Shown: in pieces, positions 30,220 through 41,100 of the stretch
Position numbering within the stretch: position 1 is the first letter of the stretch
Layout: each line of letters begins with the position of its first letter
Assembly: GCA_022711175.1 (NCBI GenBank)
Contig: JAKLFM010000021.1
Span: 1-44,747 of the forward strand
DNA length: 44,747 nt
Direction: 5' to 3'
Origin: Bacteroidota bacterium
GTDB lineage: Bacteria > Bacteroidota > Bacteroidia > Bacteroidales > UBA4417
Notes under the pieces: model-generated
What the model was told of the DNA's origin: nothing
The model's database searches: none
The model's input: the letters and a program-made list of their open reading frames with translations, nothing else
Translations under genes and position numbers: made by a program

Positions 30220-31605
30220 TTACTTCTTCCCTTCCCTCCTCTCGGCCCATAGCTGGGCAAAGCTTTTTTCGGCAATTACCGGCAATTCGCGCCTGGAGCC
30301 CCAGAGTTCCGATACAAAGCGCTTCATCATTTTGTTTTTCGTCTTCGCACTTGGTGAGTCAATCATTTTGCGGTGAAGCATGGCCATTTTCCATCCTTTC
30401 ATCACCATAGCCTCTTTGCGTTTTGCCGTTCCGGCCTGCACCGAATCATTGCGGTTGTATAGGAGTTGTTCATGCAGGTTTATTTTCACCGGGCAAACTT
30501 CGGTACAGGCGCCGCACAGCGACGAAGCATAACTGAGGTGTTTGTATTCCTTCAAATTGCTGAGCCAGGGCGTTATCACCGCGCCGATGGGGCCGCTGTA
30601 AGTAACTCCGTAGGAATGGCCTCCTATGTTTTTGTAAACCGGACAGGCATTGAGGCATGCACCGCAGCGTATGCAGGCTAAGGCACGCCTCTGGTTCTTT
30701 TTTCCCAGCAATTCAGTGCGGTTGTTATCCAGGAGAATCACGTACATCTCTTCGGGGCCGTCGGTTTCGCCTTCCTGACGTGGGCCGGTGACAATCGAAT
30801 TGTATGCCGTTACATTTTGACCGGTTCCATGGCTTGCCAGCAACGGCCAAAAAAGGTCGAGGTCGGTAAGGCGGGGAATGATCTTTTCAATGCCCGCAAT
30901 AACGATATGAACCTTGGGGAATGAAACGCTGAGCAGCGCATTGCCTTCGTTTTCGGTGATGCATACCGCGCCGGTATCGGCAACAAGGAAGTTGGCACCG
31001 GTAATACCTGCATCGGCGTGGAAGAACTTTTCGCGCAACAATTGCCTTACATAAGCTGTGATTTGCTCAGGAGTGCTACCTGCGGGCAGGTCGAATTTCT
31101 TATTGAAAAGTTCCGCCACATCTTCCTTCGACATGTGCATGGCAGGTGTGACAATGTGATAAGGCTTTTCGCCGGCCACCTGAACGATAAACTCCCCGAG
31201 ATCGGTTTCGAGCGATTCAATGCCGGCTTTTTCGAGTTGGCTGTTGAGGTCGATCTCTTCGGTCACCATGCTCTTCGATTTCACCACATGCTTAGCCTGG
31301 TGCTTTTTTAGTATCTTCAGAATTTCGCGAACAGCCTCCGCGCCATCCACTGCCCAGATAACCTTGCCGCCCCGCGACTGGAAATTGGCTTCGAAATCGA
31401 CCAGGAATTTCGGCAGGTCGATGATCACCTTGTTTTTAATATGCGCAGCACGCTGTTTGGCATATACAAGATCGGCAAACTGCCGTTTTCCTTTTTCCAC
31501 CGCTGCATCGTAGCGGGATATATTGTAGCGTATCGTCTTCCGGTGAATCTGGTCGAAAGATTTTTGGCTGGTGTCTTCAATAAATTTGTGATAAGCGTCG
31601 GTCAT
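30220..31605 (-). CDS. lutB: LutB-like lactate utilisation iron-sulfur protein
   Basis: A 461-residue protein. A LUD domain (~50-290) contains the HADAGITGANFLVADTGAVCITENEGN segment. Two ferredoxin-like 4Fe-4S motifs follow, CIRCGACLNACP (~309) and CGACTEVCP (~362), then a basic C-terminal domain. LutB acts with LutA and LutC in oxidation of L-lactate. No lutA or lutC is next to it here. I choose the ATG at 31605 rather than the upstream one (31674), because the latter would overlap rpiB by 50 bp. It follows rpiB by 19 bp and is probably co-transcribed. Confidence 0.85.
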   Translation of the reverse strand: MTDAYHKFIEDTSQKSFDQIHRKTIRYNISRYDAAVEKGKRQFADLVYAKQRAAHIKNKVIIDLPKFLVDFEANFQSRGGKVIWAVDGAEAVREILKILKKHQAKHVVKSKSMVTEEIDLNSQLEKAGIESLETDLGEFIVQVAGEKPYHIVTPAMHMSKEDVAELFNKKFDLPAGSTPEQITAYVRQLLREKFFHADAGITGANFLVADTGAVCITENEGNALLSVSFPKVHIVIAGIEKIIPRLTDLDLFWPLLASHGTGQNVTAYNSIVTGPRQEGETDGPEEMYVILLDNNRTELLGKKNQRRALACIRCGACLNACPVYKNIGGHSYGVTYSGPIGAVITPWLSNLKEYKHLSYASSLCGACTEVCPVKINLHEQLLYNRNDSVQAGTAKRKEAMVMKGWKMAMLHRKMIDSPSAKTKNKMMKRFVSELWGSRRELPVIAEKSFAQLWAERREGKK

Positions 31606-31624
31606 GATACCGGTAAATTGCGGG

Positions 31625-32071
31625 TTAATGCAGGGATATTTTCCTGATGCGCTTTTCGTGGCGTCCACCTTCAAACTCCACGGTGAGGAAAGAAAGGGCG
31701 CATTTTACAGCTTCTTCTTTGTGAATAAACCGGCCCGGAAGGCACATGATGTTGGCATCATTATGCTTTCGGATGAGTTCGGCAATTTCATTGTTCCAGC
31801 ACAGCCCGGCTCTCAGGTTCGGGTATTTATTTGCCGTCATGCACATGCCGTTGCCGGTTCCGCAAATAAGGATTGCGCAGGGGTATTGGCCTTTGTCAAT
31901 AAGTGCACAAACCGAGTGGGCAATATCAGGATAATCAACGCTTTCGCCCGAATAAGCCCCGAAATCGCGAATTGAATAACCGGCTTCAGCAAGTTTAATC
32001 TTCAGAAACTCCTTTAACTCAAATCCCGCATGATCGCTGGCAATTGGCAATGTCGTGAGTTTATCGAACAT
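31625..32071 (-). CDS. rpiB: Ribose-5-phosphate isomerase B
   Basis: A 148-residue RpiB/LacAB-family isomerase. The start PIASDHAGFELKE, the YPDIA segment and the active-site stretch LICGTGNGMCMTANK (catalytic Cys near residue 70), then the later HNDANIMCLPGRF, are diagnostic. The enzyme interconverts ribose 5-phosphate and ribulose 5-phosphate in the pentose phosphate pathway. The ATG at 32071 gives the family's usual length; the frame stays open another 28 codons upstream but that part is unlike the family. It leads into lutB. Confidence 0.93.
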   Translation of the reverse strand: MFDKLTTLPIASDHAGFELKEFLKIKLAEAGYSIRDFGAYSGESVDYPDIAHSVCALIDKGQYPCAILICGTGNGMCMTANKYPNLRAGLCWNNEIAELIRKHNDANIMCLPGRFIHKEEAVKCALSFLTVEFEGGRHEKRIRKISLH

Positions 32072-32191
32072 AGCTGTGATTATAAACTTTTTCAGTATAA
32101 AATTACCTGTTTCGCAAATGTAACCATTGATCGGAAGCATTTCATTTTCAAACATGCAAAGTTTTTAAATGACATCTGTTCATAAGTTGAG

Positions 32192-32199
32192 TAATTTTG
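32192..32199 (+). promoter_or_regulatory. -7 box upstream of nadA
   Basis: TAATTTTG, an exact TAnnTTTG match, predicting an ~80-nt leader for the nadA transcript. No -33 element is obvious. Confidence 0.4.
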
Positions 32200-32285
32200 T
32201 GAAATTCACGCTGGCATACAACTTGATGAAACAATCAGTCCGCATGACGGTTTGAAGAATAATAACCCTAACTGACCATATTTCG

Positions 32286-33236
32286 ATGACCACCCGAAAA
32301 ATACCTCTCACTGACGAAGAACTTATCCGGAGAATCAACACCCTTCGCAAGCAGAAGAACGCGGTGATACTGGCACATTATTACCAAACACCCGACATAC
32401 AGGATATTGCCGATTTTATTGGCGATAGTTTGCAATTATCGCAGCAGGCTGCTGCCACGGATGCAGATATTATCGTGTTTGCCGGAGTGCATTTCATGGC
32501 CGAAACGGCAAAAATTCTCAGTCCTTCAAAAAAAGTGCTGCTGCCCGACCTTAATGCCGGATGTTCGCTCGCCGATTCGGCCCCTGCCGATAAGTTCGAA
32601 GATTTTGTAAAAGCACACCCCGGGCATAAAGTGTTGTCGTATATCAATTGTTCGGCAGCAGTCAAAACGCTCTCGGATGTTATTGTCACTTCGAGTAATG
32701 CGATGAAGATCGTGGAATCATTTCCTAAGGACCAGCCCCTGATTTTTGCCCCTGACAAAAACCTGGGTGCCTATATCAACGGCAAAACCGGCCGCAACAT
32801 GGTGCTTTGGGACGGCGCCTGCGAAGTGCACGAAACCATTACCACCGAGCGCATCATACAGTTGAAAATTGAGAATCCCGATGCCCGACTCATTGCTCAC
32901 CCCGAGTGCAAAGCGCCCGTGCTGGTGCTGGCCGATTTCATCGGGTCAACCTCGGCATTGCTTGATTATACAAAGAAAAGCGAATTTAAAAAGTTCATTG
33001 TGGCAACCGAAACCGGCATCATTTACCAGATGCAGAAAGCATCCCCTGATAAGGAATTTATCGTGGTGCCATCCGACGAAACATGCTCATGCAACGACTG
33101 TCCATACATGAAGCTCAACACCCTCGAAAAGTTATATTTGTGCCTGAAAAACGAAAAACCGGAAATCATACTTCCGGGTGAAGTGATTGAAAAAGCCCGC
33201 AGGCCTATCGTGCGAATGCTCGAACTCTCTAAGTAA
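32286..33236 (+). CDS. nadA: Quinolinate synthase
   Basis: A 316-residue enzyme that joins iminoaspartate and dihydroxyacetone phosphate to quinolinate in de novo NAD synthesis. Signature segments include [35 protein letters not shown], the [10 protein letters not shown] cysteine, [10 protein letters not shown] and CSCNDCPYM, which supply the cysteines for the oxygen-sensitive 4Fe-4S cluster. The length matches the family. NadB and NadC are not adjacent. The MORN-repeat gene starts 6 bp after its stop, so they are probably on one transcript. Confidence 0.95.
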   Translation: MTTRKIPLTDEELIRRINTLRKQKNAVILAHYYQTPDIQDIADFIGDSLQLSQQAAATDADIIVFAGVHFMAETAKILSPSKKVLLPDLNAGCSLADSAPADKFEDFVKAHPGHKVLSYINCSAAVKTLSDVIVTSSNAMKIVESFPKDQPLIFAPDKNLGAYINGKTGRNMVLWDGACEVHETITTERIIQLKIENPDARLIAHPECKAPVLVLADFIGSTSALLDYTKKSEFKKFIVATETGIIYQMQKASPDKEFIVVPSDETCSCNDCPYMKLNTLEKLYLCLKNEKPEIILPGEVIEKARRPIVRMLELSK

Positions 33237-33242
33237 ACACCT

Positions 33243-34784
33243 ATGCAGACACTCTACCGCTTCCTGATATTTTCATTCTTTCTTGCAATGCTGTCAATAT
33301 CTCCGGTATTGATGGCCCAGGAAGTTCAGAATACAGTGAACCCTGACGGTTATAATGTTTTTTATTATCCAAACGACGTTAAATCGAGCGAAGGTAATTT
33401 CCGCAACGGCAAACCCGATGGTTACTGGAAGACCTATTACGAGAGCGGTGTGCTGAAATCGGAAGGCAACCGCAAAAACTATGAGCTCGACAGCCTTTGG
33501 AAATTTTACAACGATTCGTCAACGCTTATACTTACCATCAACTACGCCGGGGGAAAAAAGAACGGCCTGAAAACCACCTTCAGGCCGGGCGAAACCATGA
33601 CCGAAATCTTTGTTGATGATGTAAAGCAAGGCAACACGTCCTATTATTATCCCGACGGAAAACTTAAACTCACCATTCCTTTCGTTGACGGGCTCGAGCA
33701 GGGCATAGCCAGGGAATATGCCCCTGATGGCACCGTTATCACTTACATGGAATACAAAAAAGGCTTCATGGTAAGCCGCGAGCGCATCAACCGTAAGGAC
33801 AGGAACGGCCTGCGGCAGGGCCGGTGGAAAATATTCTTCCCTTCGGGATTGGTGCAGCTTGATGGCGTTTACCGCGATGATAAAAAGAACGGGTATTTCA
33901 AGGAATACGACGAAAACGGGCAGTTGCTCAGCGTGAAGAAATACGTGAACGATGTGGAGGAAAAAGAAGCGCCCGAACTGGCCAGCCTGAGCATCAAAAC
34001 CGATTATTATCCAAGCGGAAAAGTGAAAACAGTGGCAAGTTACAACGGGGATGTGCCCCAGGGCGTTCGCCGAGAATATGACGAAACCGGCAAAATAACT
34101 TCCGGTTATGTTTTCCACAAAGGGAATATGGTTGGCGAAGGAATCATTGATGAAGAAGGCATTAAAGACGGCCCATGGAAAGAATTCTACGATGATGGTA
34201 CTCTTCGCTCGGCAGGCACTTATGATAAAGGAAACCGTATTGGTGACTGGAAATTTTATTACGAAAACGGAAAAATTGAATCGCAGGGTAAATACAACAA
34301 GAAAGGCAATCCCGATGGCACCTGGCGCTGGTATTACGATGACGGAACCCTGCGTCGGGAGGAATCATACATTGCAGGCCTCGAAGAAGGCGAATACACC
34401 GAATTTGATGAAAAAGGCAAACTGATTGTGAAAGGCACCTATGTTGAAGGCCTCGAAGAAGGTGAATGGATTTACGACTTCGGCGATTATAAAGAACAGG
34501 GAACTTATAAAAGCGGCGCCCGCAATGGTAAATGGAAATCGTGGTACGCTGACGGCACCCTGCGCTTTGAAGGGCAGTACCTCGACGATAACTACAACGG
34601 CAAACAAACCTGGTACTGGCCCGACGGCAAACGTAAGGATGAAGGCAACTACCTGAACGGCAGCCGCGAAGGCGATTGGACCACTTACAATGAAGACGGT
34701 ACGCCATTCCTCATCATTACCTATAAAAACGATGTGGAAAAGAAATACGACGGCGTGGTGATTAAACCGGCGTTTGAGGAATAA
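33243..34784 (+). CDS. Exported MORN-repeat protein
   Basis: A 513-residue secreted protein. The signal peptide covers ~1-25 (ends near LMAQ). The rest is an array of MORN_2-type repeats of ~22-24 residues with the pattern G-x-W-x-x-Y-x-x-x-G-x-L-x-x-x-G-x-Y, found about 15 times. In Bacteroidota these proteins (sometimes annotated as YwqK-family antitoxins) are mostly of unknown function. MORN_2 arrays form elongated beta sheets likely used for binding. It lies 6 bp after nadA with the same orientation; no functional link is known. Confidence 0.85.
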   Translation: MQTLYRFLIFSFFLAMLSISPVLMAQEVQNTVNPDGYNVFYYPNDVKSSEGNFRNGKPDGYWKTYYESGVLKSEGNRKNYELDSLWKFYNDSSTLILTINYAGGKKNGLKTTFRPGETMTEIFVDDVKQGNTSYYYPDGKLKLTIPFVDGLEQGIAREYAPDGTVITYMEYKKGFMVSRERINRKDRNGLRQGRWKIFFPSGLVQLDGVYRDDKKNGYFKEYDENGQLLSVKKYVNDVEEKEAPELASLSIKTDYYPSGKVKTVASYNGDVPQGVRREYDETGKITSGYVFHKGNMVGEGIIDEEGIKDGPWKEFYDDGTLRSAGTYDKGNRIGDWKFYYENGKIESQGKYNKKGNPDGTWRWYYDDGTLRREESYIAGLEEGEYTEFDEKGKLIVKGTYVEGLEEGEWIYDFGDYKEQGTYKSGARNGKWKSWYADGTLRFEGQYLDDNYNGKQTWYWPDGKRKDEGNYLNGSREGDWTTYNEDGTPFLIITYKNDVEKKYDGVVIKPAFEE

Positions 34785-34795
34785 TAATCAGCAAA

Positions 34796-36922
34796 TTAAT
34801 GAATTACAACAATTTTTCGGCTATTTTTTCCTGAAATTCCATCATCTAATGTAAAGAGATATTGACCAGAACTAAGTTTACCCACCCGATAAACTATATA
34901 ATTGCTGTGTTCGCTTAGCGGAATTATCTCTATTATTTCACCCTGAATACTGGTAATTATCAGTTTCGCTGTCTCAACATCTTGTTGTAAATTATAACAT
35001 ATCCTGATCTCATCAGAAGCGGGATTAGGAAAAACGCTGGTTATTAAATTGCTTTGCGTTTCATTCATTTCTAGATCAGGCACTTCAAGGATTATTCCGT
35101 TTTCATTATATATAGAAATTCCGCTGTTGAAGCCTCCCATCCATTTATTATTGTTGTCATCGACACGAAGGATACGATTTGGCCCCCATAGTATTCCGGA
35201 ATTGTAAAAATCAAACACCTGCCAGTTTTGGCCGTCAAATTTGCATAAGTTGTTTTGCCCGCTAATCATCCAAAGGTTACCATCCGAATCAAAATCAAGT
35301 GTAGGAACAAAATAATCAGGGAGTGGGCTATTATCAGGCGTAAAAACCTCCCAGTTCGTTCCGTCAAAGCGTTTTAAACCGTCAGAGGCTCCCATCCAAA
35401 TATCGTTGCCTTTAAAGGTTAAATCCCAAATTTTATTTTCAATGATCGGAGAAGGCATATCAGTGTATAGGTGCCAATTTGAACCATCCCACTGAACTAA
35501 TCCATTAGTTGTACCCGCCATTATATGACCATTTTGATCAAGAGATAACCTGTAAATCTCATCAACTGGGAAATTGTTATAATAGGGTGAATAATATGAT
35601 GCGTTTACACCGTCATATTTTATCAAGCCAGGAAATGTTGCTATCCAAAGATTATTTTCTGCATCAACGCATATGCTTTTTGGGTAATTGGCGGAGAATA
35701 GCCCACTGTCGGGGATATGAATTCTGTGCCATGTTTCATTCTCAAAATAAGAAACCCCCTCCTGATGCCCGACAAATAACTTCCCTGTATTGTCTTTTGC
35801 ATAACATTGGGCTGAGATATAGTAATTGCCTGGTTCGTCGTCTTTACAATAATTTGTGAATGAATTATTTAAAATTTTAGTCATGCCATAATAATTGGCG
35901 ATCCAGGTTGCACCATCATCAGTATGTATAATGTCATATACTGCATTGCCCCGGAATGGGCATGCTGCAGTGTTCAGGTTAAACCAGTCAACTCCATTGT
36001 AATAGAATTTATCAAATCCTGCAATGTAAAGGCCATTATCCTCATCAACAGCAAGAGCCTGGATGTAAAATAAGGAATCAGCAGGAGCTTCAGGTGTAAC
36101 AATGCTCCATTCCTGATCATTTTGAAAATAAATATCACCGGGATAGGTTCCAAGCCAGTAATTTCCATCCCTGGTAATATCGAAACAGGTCACAGTATTG
36201 AGCTGTCTTCCGGGAATCAATGAATCATAGTGATACCAGTCTTGAAAATCGGTAATGGTTAGTCCATTATTCAGTTGTCCTATCCAGGTTCTTCCATCCG
36301 CAAAAGTTTTCAATGAACAAATGGCTGCATTTTTTAGTGCCGAGTTTGTTGTATCATAACGCACTACGGTATCCCCTTCTAAAGCATAAAGCCAATAATT
36401 TGCAATTAGAACCCTTCCATTAGCATCAACAGCCATTTTAGAATTATATGACCCTGATATTCCTAAGGAATCGGTTAAATAAAATGTTATTGAAGTATTG
36501 GTAAATTTTACCAGATTATCTCTGATACTTGCCCAAACATTACCCTGATTATCACCGATTATTGCCTCTGCAATATTGTTGGGCAATGAAGAATTTGAAA
36601 CATTATATGCAATCCAGTCATCCCCATCCTTACAGGCAATTCCAGCCCTCAGACTGGTAAGCCAGACCCGGCCATAGCTATCAAGGCACATATCACTTAT
36701 TTCAGTGAACGGAATACCTGAATTTGCATGGTTGTAAAATGTTGTATCTGACGTTGTTTTGTCAATGCACATCAATCCGCCATTGGTAGCCAACCATATT
36801 TTTTGTCCGTCGGGAACAATTTTAAAAACATCACGGGTGTCATTGATAATTTTCCAGTTTGGCTGGGCTGACGAAATGATAGCTGCAAACAGAAAAATAG
36901 CCACATAACATAATCTTTTCAT
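34796..36922 (-). CDS. Two-component-regulator-propeller protein with T9SS sorting domain
   Basis: A 708-residue secreted protein. The signal peptide (1-19) ends at SAQ. The main part (~30-610) is a series of ~45-residue Reg_prop-like blades with recurring IWLATNGGL, VWASIRDNL, and KFDGxNWxVF motifs. The final ~80 residues, SVFPNPASDEIRICYNL through SGQYLFTLDDGISGKNSRKIVVIH, are a type A C-terminal sorting domain of the type IX secretion system. The protein should be exported to the cell surface. Propellers of this kind are usually sensor or ligand-binding surfaces. A -7 box (36952-36945) lies 23 bp upstream of the start. Confidence 0.88.
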   Translation of the reverse strand: MKRLCYVAIFLFAAIISSAQPNWKIINDTRDVFKIVPDGQKIWLATNGGLMCIDKTTSDTTFYNHANSGIPFTEISDMCLDSYGRVWLTSLRAGIACKDGDDWIAYNVSNSSLPNNIAEAIIGDNQGNVWASIRDNLVKFTNTSITFYLTDSLGISGSYNSKMAVDANGRVLIANYWLYALEGDTVVRYDTTNSALKNAAICSLKTFADGRTWIGQLNNGLTITDFQDWYHYDSLIPGRQLNTVTCFDITRDGNYWLGTYPGDIYFQNDQEWSIVTPEAPADSLFYIQALAVDEDNGLYIAGFDKFYYNGVDWFNLNTAACPFRGNAVYDIIHTDDGATWIANYYGMTKILNNSFTNYCKDDEPGNYYISAQCYAKDNTGKLFVGHQEGVSYFENETWHRIHIPDSGLFSANYPKSICVDAENNLWIATFPGLIKYDGVNASYYSPYYNNFPVDEIYRLSLDQNGHIMAGTTNGLVQWDGSNWHLYTDMPSPIIENKIWDLTFKGNDIWMGASDGLKRFDGTNWEVFTPDNSPLPDYFVPTLDFDSDGNLWMISGQNNLCKFDGQNWQVFDFYNSGILWGPNRILRVDDNNNKWMGGFNSGISIYNENGIILEVPDLEMNETQSNLITSVFPNPASDEIRICYNLQQDVETAKLIITSIQGEIIEIIPLSEHSNYIVYRVGKLSSGQYLFTLDDGISGKNSRKIVVIH

Positions 36923-36944
36923 AACTAAGTATTTTAAAATTTCT

Positions 36945-36952
36945 CAAAGATA
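36945..36952 (-). promoter_or_regulatory. -7 box of the propeller gene
   Basis: The minus strand reads TATCTTTG, exact TAnnTTTG, 22 bp from the start codon at 36922. The rest of the 36923-37152 spacer is AT-rich with no other clear element. Confidence 0.5.
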
Positions 36953-37152
36953 ACAATTCCTTGAAATAAAATACTTTAAAAACTGTTTTTTACTTACTCA
37001 AAATTTTTTCCATACGTTTACTTGTTTTTTAAGATACATTAAAGAATATCTGGCGATTAAAGTTCGGCATCTTCATTACTTGATAAAATGCTAACTTAGC
37101 ATGACGATTCAAATCAGCCATTTTTAAAATTAAACACCAAACATTTCTAAAG

Positions 37153-37788
37153 ATGAAGAATGCCATACTTATAATTTGTTCATTTCTGATGGGTTTTTCT
37201 GCTATCAGCCAGGATATTCAGCCCATAAAACTCCTGCCTCCGCAACTCGACAAAGGCAAATCGCTGATGCAGGCGCTGCAGGACAGGCATTCCACCCGCG
37301 AATTTGCTGACAAGGAACTATCGCTTCAGGAACTATCAAACCTTCTTTGGGCTGCTAATGGCATTAACCGACAGGAGGCAAAAAAACGCACGGCCCCAAC
37401 GGCGATGAACTGGCAGGATATTGATGTTTATGTTTTCCTGAAAGAAGGCATATTTTACTATGATGCCCTGGCTATGGAACTCAAGCCGCTGGTTCAAGGC
37501 GACAAGCGCTCCCTGGCAGGAACCCAGCCTTTCGTCGCCGGCGCCCCTGTAAACCTCGTGCTGGTTTCGGATTATGCCCGCATGGGAATGGCCAGGGAAG
37601 AAAGCAAACCGGCATATGCTTCGGCCGACGCGGCATTTGTTGGTGAGAACGTGTATCTTTTCTGCGCAGCATTTGATTTAAACTGTGTTTTGCGCGCTTC
37701 GATTGATAAAGACGCTATTGCCAAACTTCTTAACCTGCGCCCCGAACAGCATGCCGTGTTCGGAATAACGATCGGATTCCCGAAATAA
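37153..37788 (+). CDS. Exported nitroreductase-family protein (SagB/ThcOx type)
   Basis: A 211-residue protein with a signal peptide (~1-19, ending SAISQ). The rest is a nitroreductase fold: HSTREFADKELSLQELSNLLWAANGIN with the FMN-contacting HSTRE segment, PTAMNWQDIDVYVFLKEG, APVNLVLVSDYARM, and VGENVYLFCAAFDLNCVLRASID. These Bacteroidota proteins belong to the SagB-type oxidoreductases and are usually called nitroreductases without known substrate. Export of a flavoprotein is uncommon but occurs in this group. A strong terminator lies 27 bp downstream of the stop. Confidence 0.88.
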   Translation: MKNAILIICSFLMGFSAISQDIQPIKLLPPQLDKGKSLMQALQDRHSTREFADKELSLQELSNLLWAANGINRQEAKKRTAPTAMNWQDIDVYVFLKEGIFYYDALAMELKPLVQGDKRSLAGTQPFVAGAPVNLVLVSDYARMGMAREESKPAYASADAAFVGENVYLFCAAFDLNCVLRASIDKDAIAKLLNLRPEQHAVFGITIGFPK

Positions 37789-37814
37789 CACCGTAAAAGA
37801 CATTCCATTATTTG

Positions 37815-37846
37815 AGGCCGGGATATTTTTTATTCCGGCTTTTTCA
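37815..37846 (+). terminator. Intrinsic terminator after the nitroreductase gene
   Basis: GCCGG (37817-37821) plus ATA pair with AT/CCGGC (up to 37839), followed by TTTTT. It ends the nitroreductase transcript. Confidence 0.8.
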
Positions 37847-37940
37847 TATGTAATATTTCTTATTAACTTTTCGGCAATAAATAGTTGTACCCTCACCAGG
37901 GTTTTACTGATTTGTCGGTTTTACTATTCAAGAATCTCAA

Positions 37941-38156
37941 ATGGAACCATCATCCACGGGGAATAACAACGGACAGAATCCTCCTCCCAAAAAGAAAAAG
38001 AAACGCGGCTGCTGCTTCGGCTGCTCCGTAATCCTTATCCTGCTGCTTGTTGCTGTGCTTGGCGCTGCCGGCTACTTCATCTATAAAGGCATTCCCAAAA
38101 AGTCTGCAGTCGAAAAAGAGTACAATTCCATTCCTGATTATTACCAAAACCATTGA
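37941..38156 (+). CDS. Small single-span membrane protein
   Basis: A 71-residue protein: a proline/lysine-rich N-terminus (PPPKKKKKRGCCFGC), one membrane helix (~28-50), and a short C-terminal tail. The lysines next to the helix suggest the N-terminus is cytoplasmic. Function unknown. Its stop is 2 bp before the ATG of the 1177-residue gene, so it is co-transcribed with the zinc-ribbon genes. Confidence 0.75.
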   Translation: MEPSSTGNNNGQNPPPKKKKKRGCCFGCSVILILLLVAVLGAAGYFIYKGIPKKSAVEKEYNSIPDYYQNH

Positions 38157-38158
38157 TC

Positions 38159-41100
38159 ATGAAACGGCTTCAATTCCTGGTATTTTTCTGGCTGTTGACC
38201 GTTGTTTCAATGGCACAGACCCCTCCTGTACGGTTGCACGTTCAGGCTTCGAAAGCCGAACTGGCCGGCGATGGCGATGATTACACAACCATTGTGGTAA
38301 CGGCACGCGATCCCGAAGGAGAGATCATAACCACCATGAACGGTAAAGTGGGCTTGCTTTGCAGCTCGGGATTTCTTGATGAGACGGAACTGCAGATGAC
38401 AAATGGCATAGCTTTTACCAGGTACACCGCTCCTATCTTCGGGCAGCCAATTAAAGCCGCCCAGCGCATGGTTTATTTTACAGTGAAATTCATGCGAAAA
38501 TTCTTGTTAAGGAGTGGCGGCTCTACTGATCAGGCTGCAAACTCAAAACTGGCACAAAACATTGCTTTGGAAACCTTCAGGGAGATTAACCCGCTTACCC
38601 TCATGCCCAAAAAGGATGGCGACAACAATGTGTATTTCGTGGCTGAGATGAATGGCATTAAAGGTAAGGCGAAAGTGCTCATCCAAAAGGCAACCGAAGG
38701 CGGAAACAGTGCCCTGGTTCCGGGTTATTATTCAGGATATGACATCACCGGCCAGGCGCCTTTTGAATTGGTGCTCGAAGGCGGAGGTAAAGGCCAGATG
38801 ACACAGGGCGGCACCGAAGCCTATTCGGTACTGTTTACCAGCGAGAAATCAGCAGAAATAAATTCATTGATGAAAAAGATGATGGGCGGAGGGGAGTGGA
38901 TGAATCTTTATATGGGCGCCTCAGAACGCGACCAGCAATACATGGAAGGCTATGACATAAAGAAAAATGGTCTCCCTTCCATTTACCTGCCAATGCCCAA
39001 CAATGGCATTTTCCTGTATGTTCCGCCTATTTTGCTCGAATACCAGGGCAGGCCGAAAGAAACACCGTCGGGCAGCATCGCAGGAACCACTGAAGAAGTT
39101 GAGAAAAAACCCCGCGTGTTTGTTACCATAGAACAAAATGAACTGATTGGTGACGGCCGGACTGTTACAAAAGCAATTTTCCATTATGAAGACGAAAACA
39201 AAATACCTGTTGCCGGCAAAAGCTTTAGCTGGAGCATCCCAAAAGAGATAAAGGTCATTTCGTCTCAAACGGTCACCGATGCATCAGGTAATGCGGTGGC
39301 GGTTATCCAGATGCCGCTCCTGAAAGCAAAAGAGGAAAAAAGGGGTGATATGTGGGGGCAAATTATTGACAATACCGCCCTTTACAGGATTACTACCAAT
39401 TTCAGTACTCCAAAAAACCAAAACGAATCAGCCTATATAGATTTCTCGGTATACAAAACAATTGAAAAGAACCTAAGAATCCTGAAACCGGGTTTTGAAA
39501 TAAAAGCGATTAAAGTATTGTTACCTCAGCTTGATGACTACAGGCTCGAAAGCAGTGCTTATGCCCTGATCGAAATGATGAATTCACCGTCAATTCCTGA
39601 TAAGGCAGTCGTTAGTGATGCTGTGGTATTACTTGAACGGAAGAAATTCGATGAGGAATATTTTAACCGGAACTATGAATATTATTTCAAGAAGGACAGG
39701 AAAATGTTCATGACTATGCTCGATGATGCCAAAGGCGGATTTATGGCCCTTACTGATGCAAACGGTAATTTTAAGCTTGATGTGGGCGGGAAAAGCAGCA
39801 GGATCATTAAGGCAGAACCTCTCCAGGCAAAGTTGTCTGATTTAACCGGGAAACGCAAAGGGTCGCTTGCTAAAGCGCTTAAGAATTTTAAAGATGATGG
39901 TTTTACTAATCGCATGATTGGATCGCTGTTCAACATGGATAAAGAACTTTGCAGTTCAAAACATCAGCAGGCAATTTGCCTTGAAGAAAAACTGCACATT
40001 TTGGGTAACCTCATGACCAATCTGAATTCAGCCGCTCCAATGGTAAAAGAAACAACCGAGGGTGTGATTGACGGTTCGTGGGAACTTGTAAATTCAGTGG
40101 CTTTCTTTGTAAACGATAAGTTAAAGATTACCGAGAAACTTTCGGAGAAAACGGGGCTTACGGCGGTTCAGGATAAAGTACAGGGATATGGTGGCGAAAA
40201 GATCAAGAATTTCCTGAATACTTATGGTGGAGCAGATATTCAGGGAACGCTCAAATCAAAGATCTATAAAGAACTCTACAAGCGTATTTTCTCCCTGAGC
40301 GATAAAGGGAAAATCAAAGGAGTGGAATACTATTACAAAGGGATGGGAGAATCGGTTTACAATGGAATGGCAAAGATATTTGAAGATTTCCTTGAAAAGA
40401 TCAGTAAGGCTCTCAGTGATATGATAACCAATAAAATTGCTGACCCTAAAGGATATGCAATCCAGTCGGTTGTTGATGGTTATTATACTAGTCTCCAACA
40501 ATATATTACTGTTTACATGGCTGCTGATCCGCAGGAGATACATGCAGTTTACGATCGTTTGCAGCCAATGATCGTTGATAAGAGCACAGAAATGCGCGCT
40601 ATGTATGCCGATGTCGGCAAAAAGCGTATGGATATGGGGTATTATAAAGCTGACAAAGACCTTCTGGCCGATCTTTCGAAGGCTGCCACAGTGATTGGCA
40701 CCGTGCTGGTGACCCGCGATTATACCACAATGGTTGAAACGCTCGATAAAATTGAGAAATGCAGCAAAGCCCTTGACGGGATGATGGGTGCTTACAATGC
40801 CTGGGTTGAATACGGCAATTATTCAGCTTTGCTTAGCAATGTCAGTTTTTGTTTTCAACTTGCCGTGAATAGCATATCTGCCGGTACCATTGTTAAACCC
40901 GTGGCAGTAAAGTCTTCATTTACTTTTAATCTGTTTCCGGCAGCATTGGCAGTTGAATCCGGAAATGGGCCGGTGCCAGGCTTAACAAAGGTAACAGCAG
41001 CCTCATTAAAGGCATCACCAGGAAATATTCCCATCGGCAAACTAACAGTATTATATGACGGTTACGAACGATATGAATTATGGCTCAATTCGTATAGCAA

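Noticed and set aside
31606..31674. Upstream start of lutB
   Set aside because: It would overlap the end of rpiB by 50 bp; the ATG at 31605 follows the rpiB stop with normal spacing.
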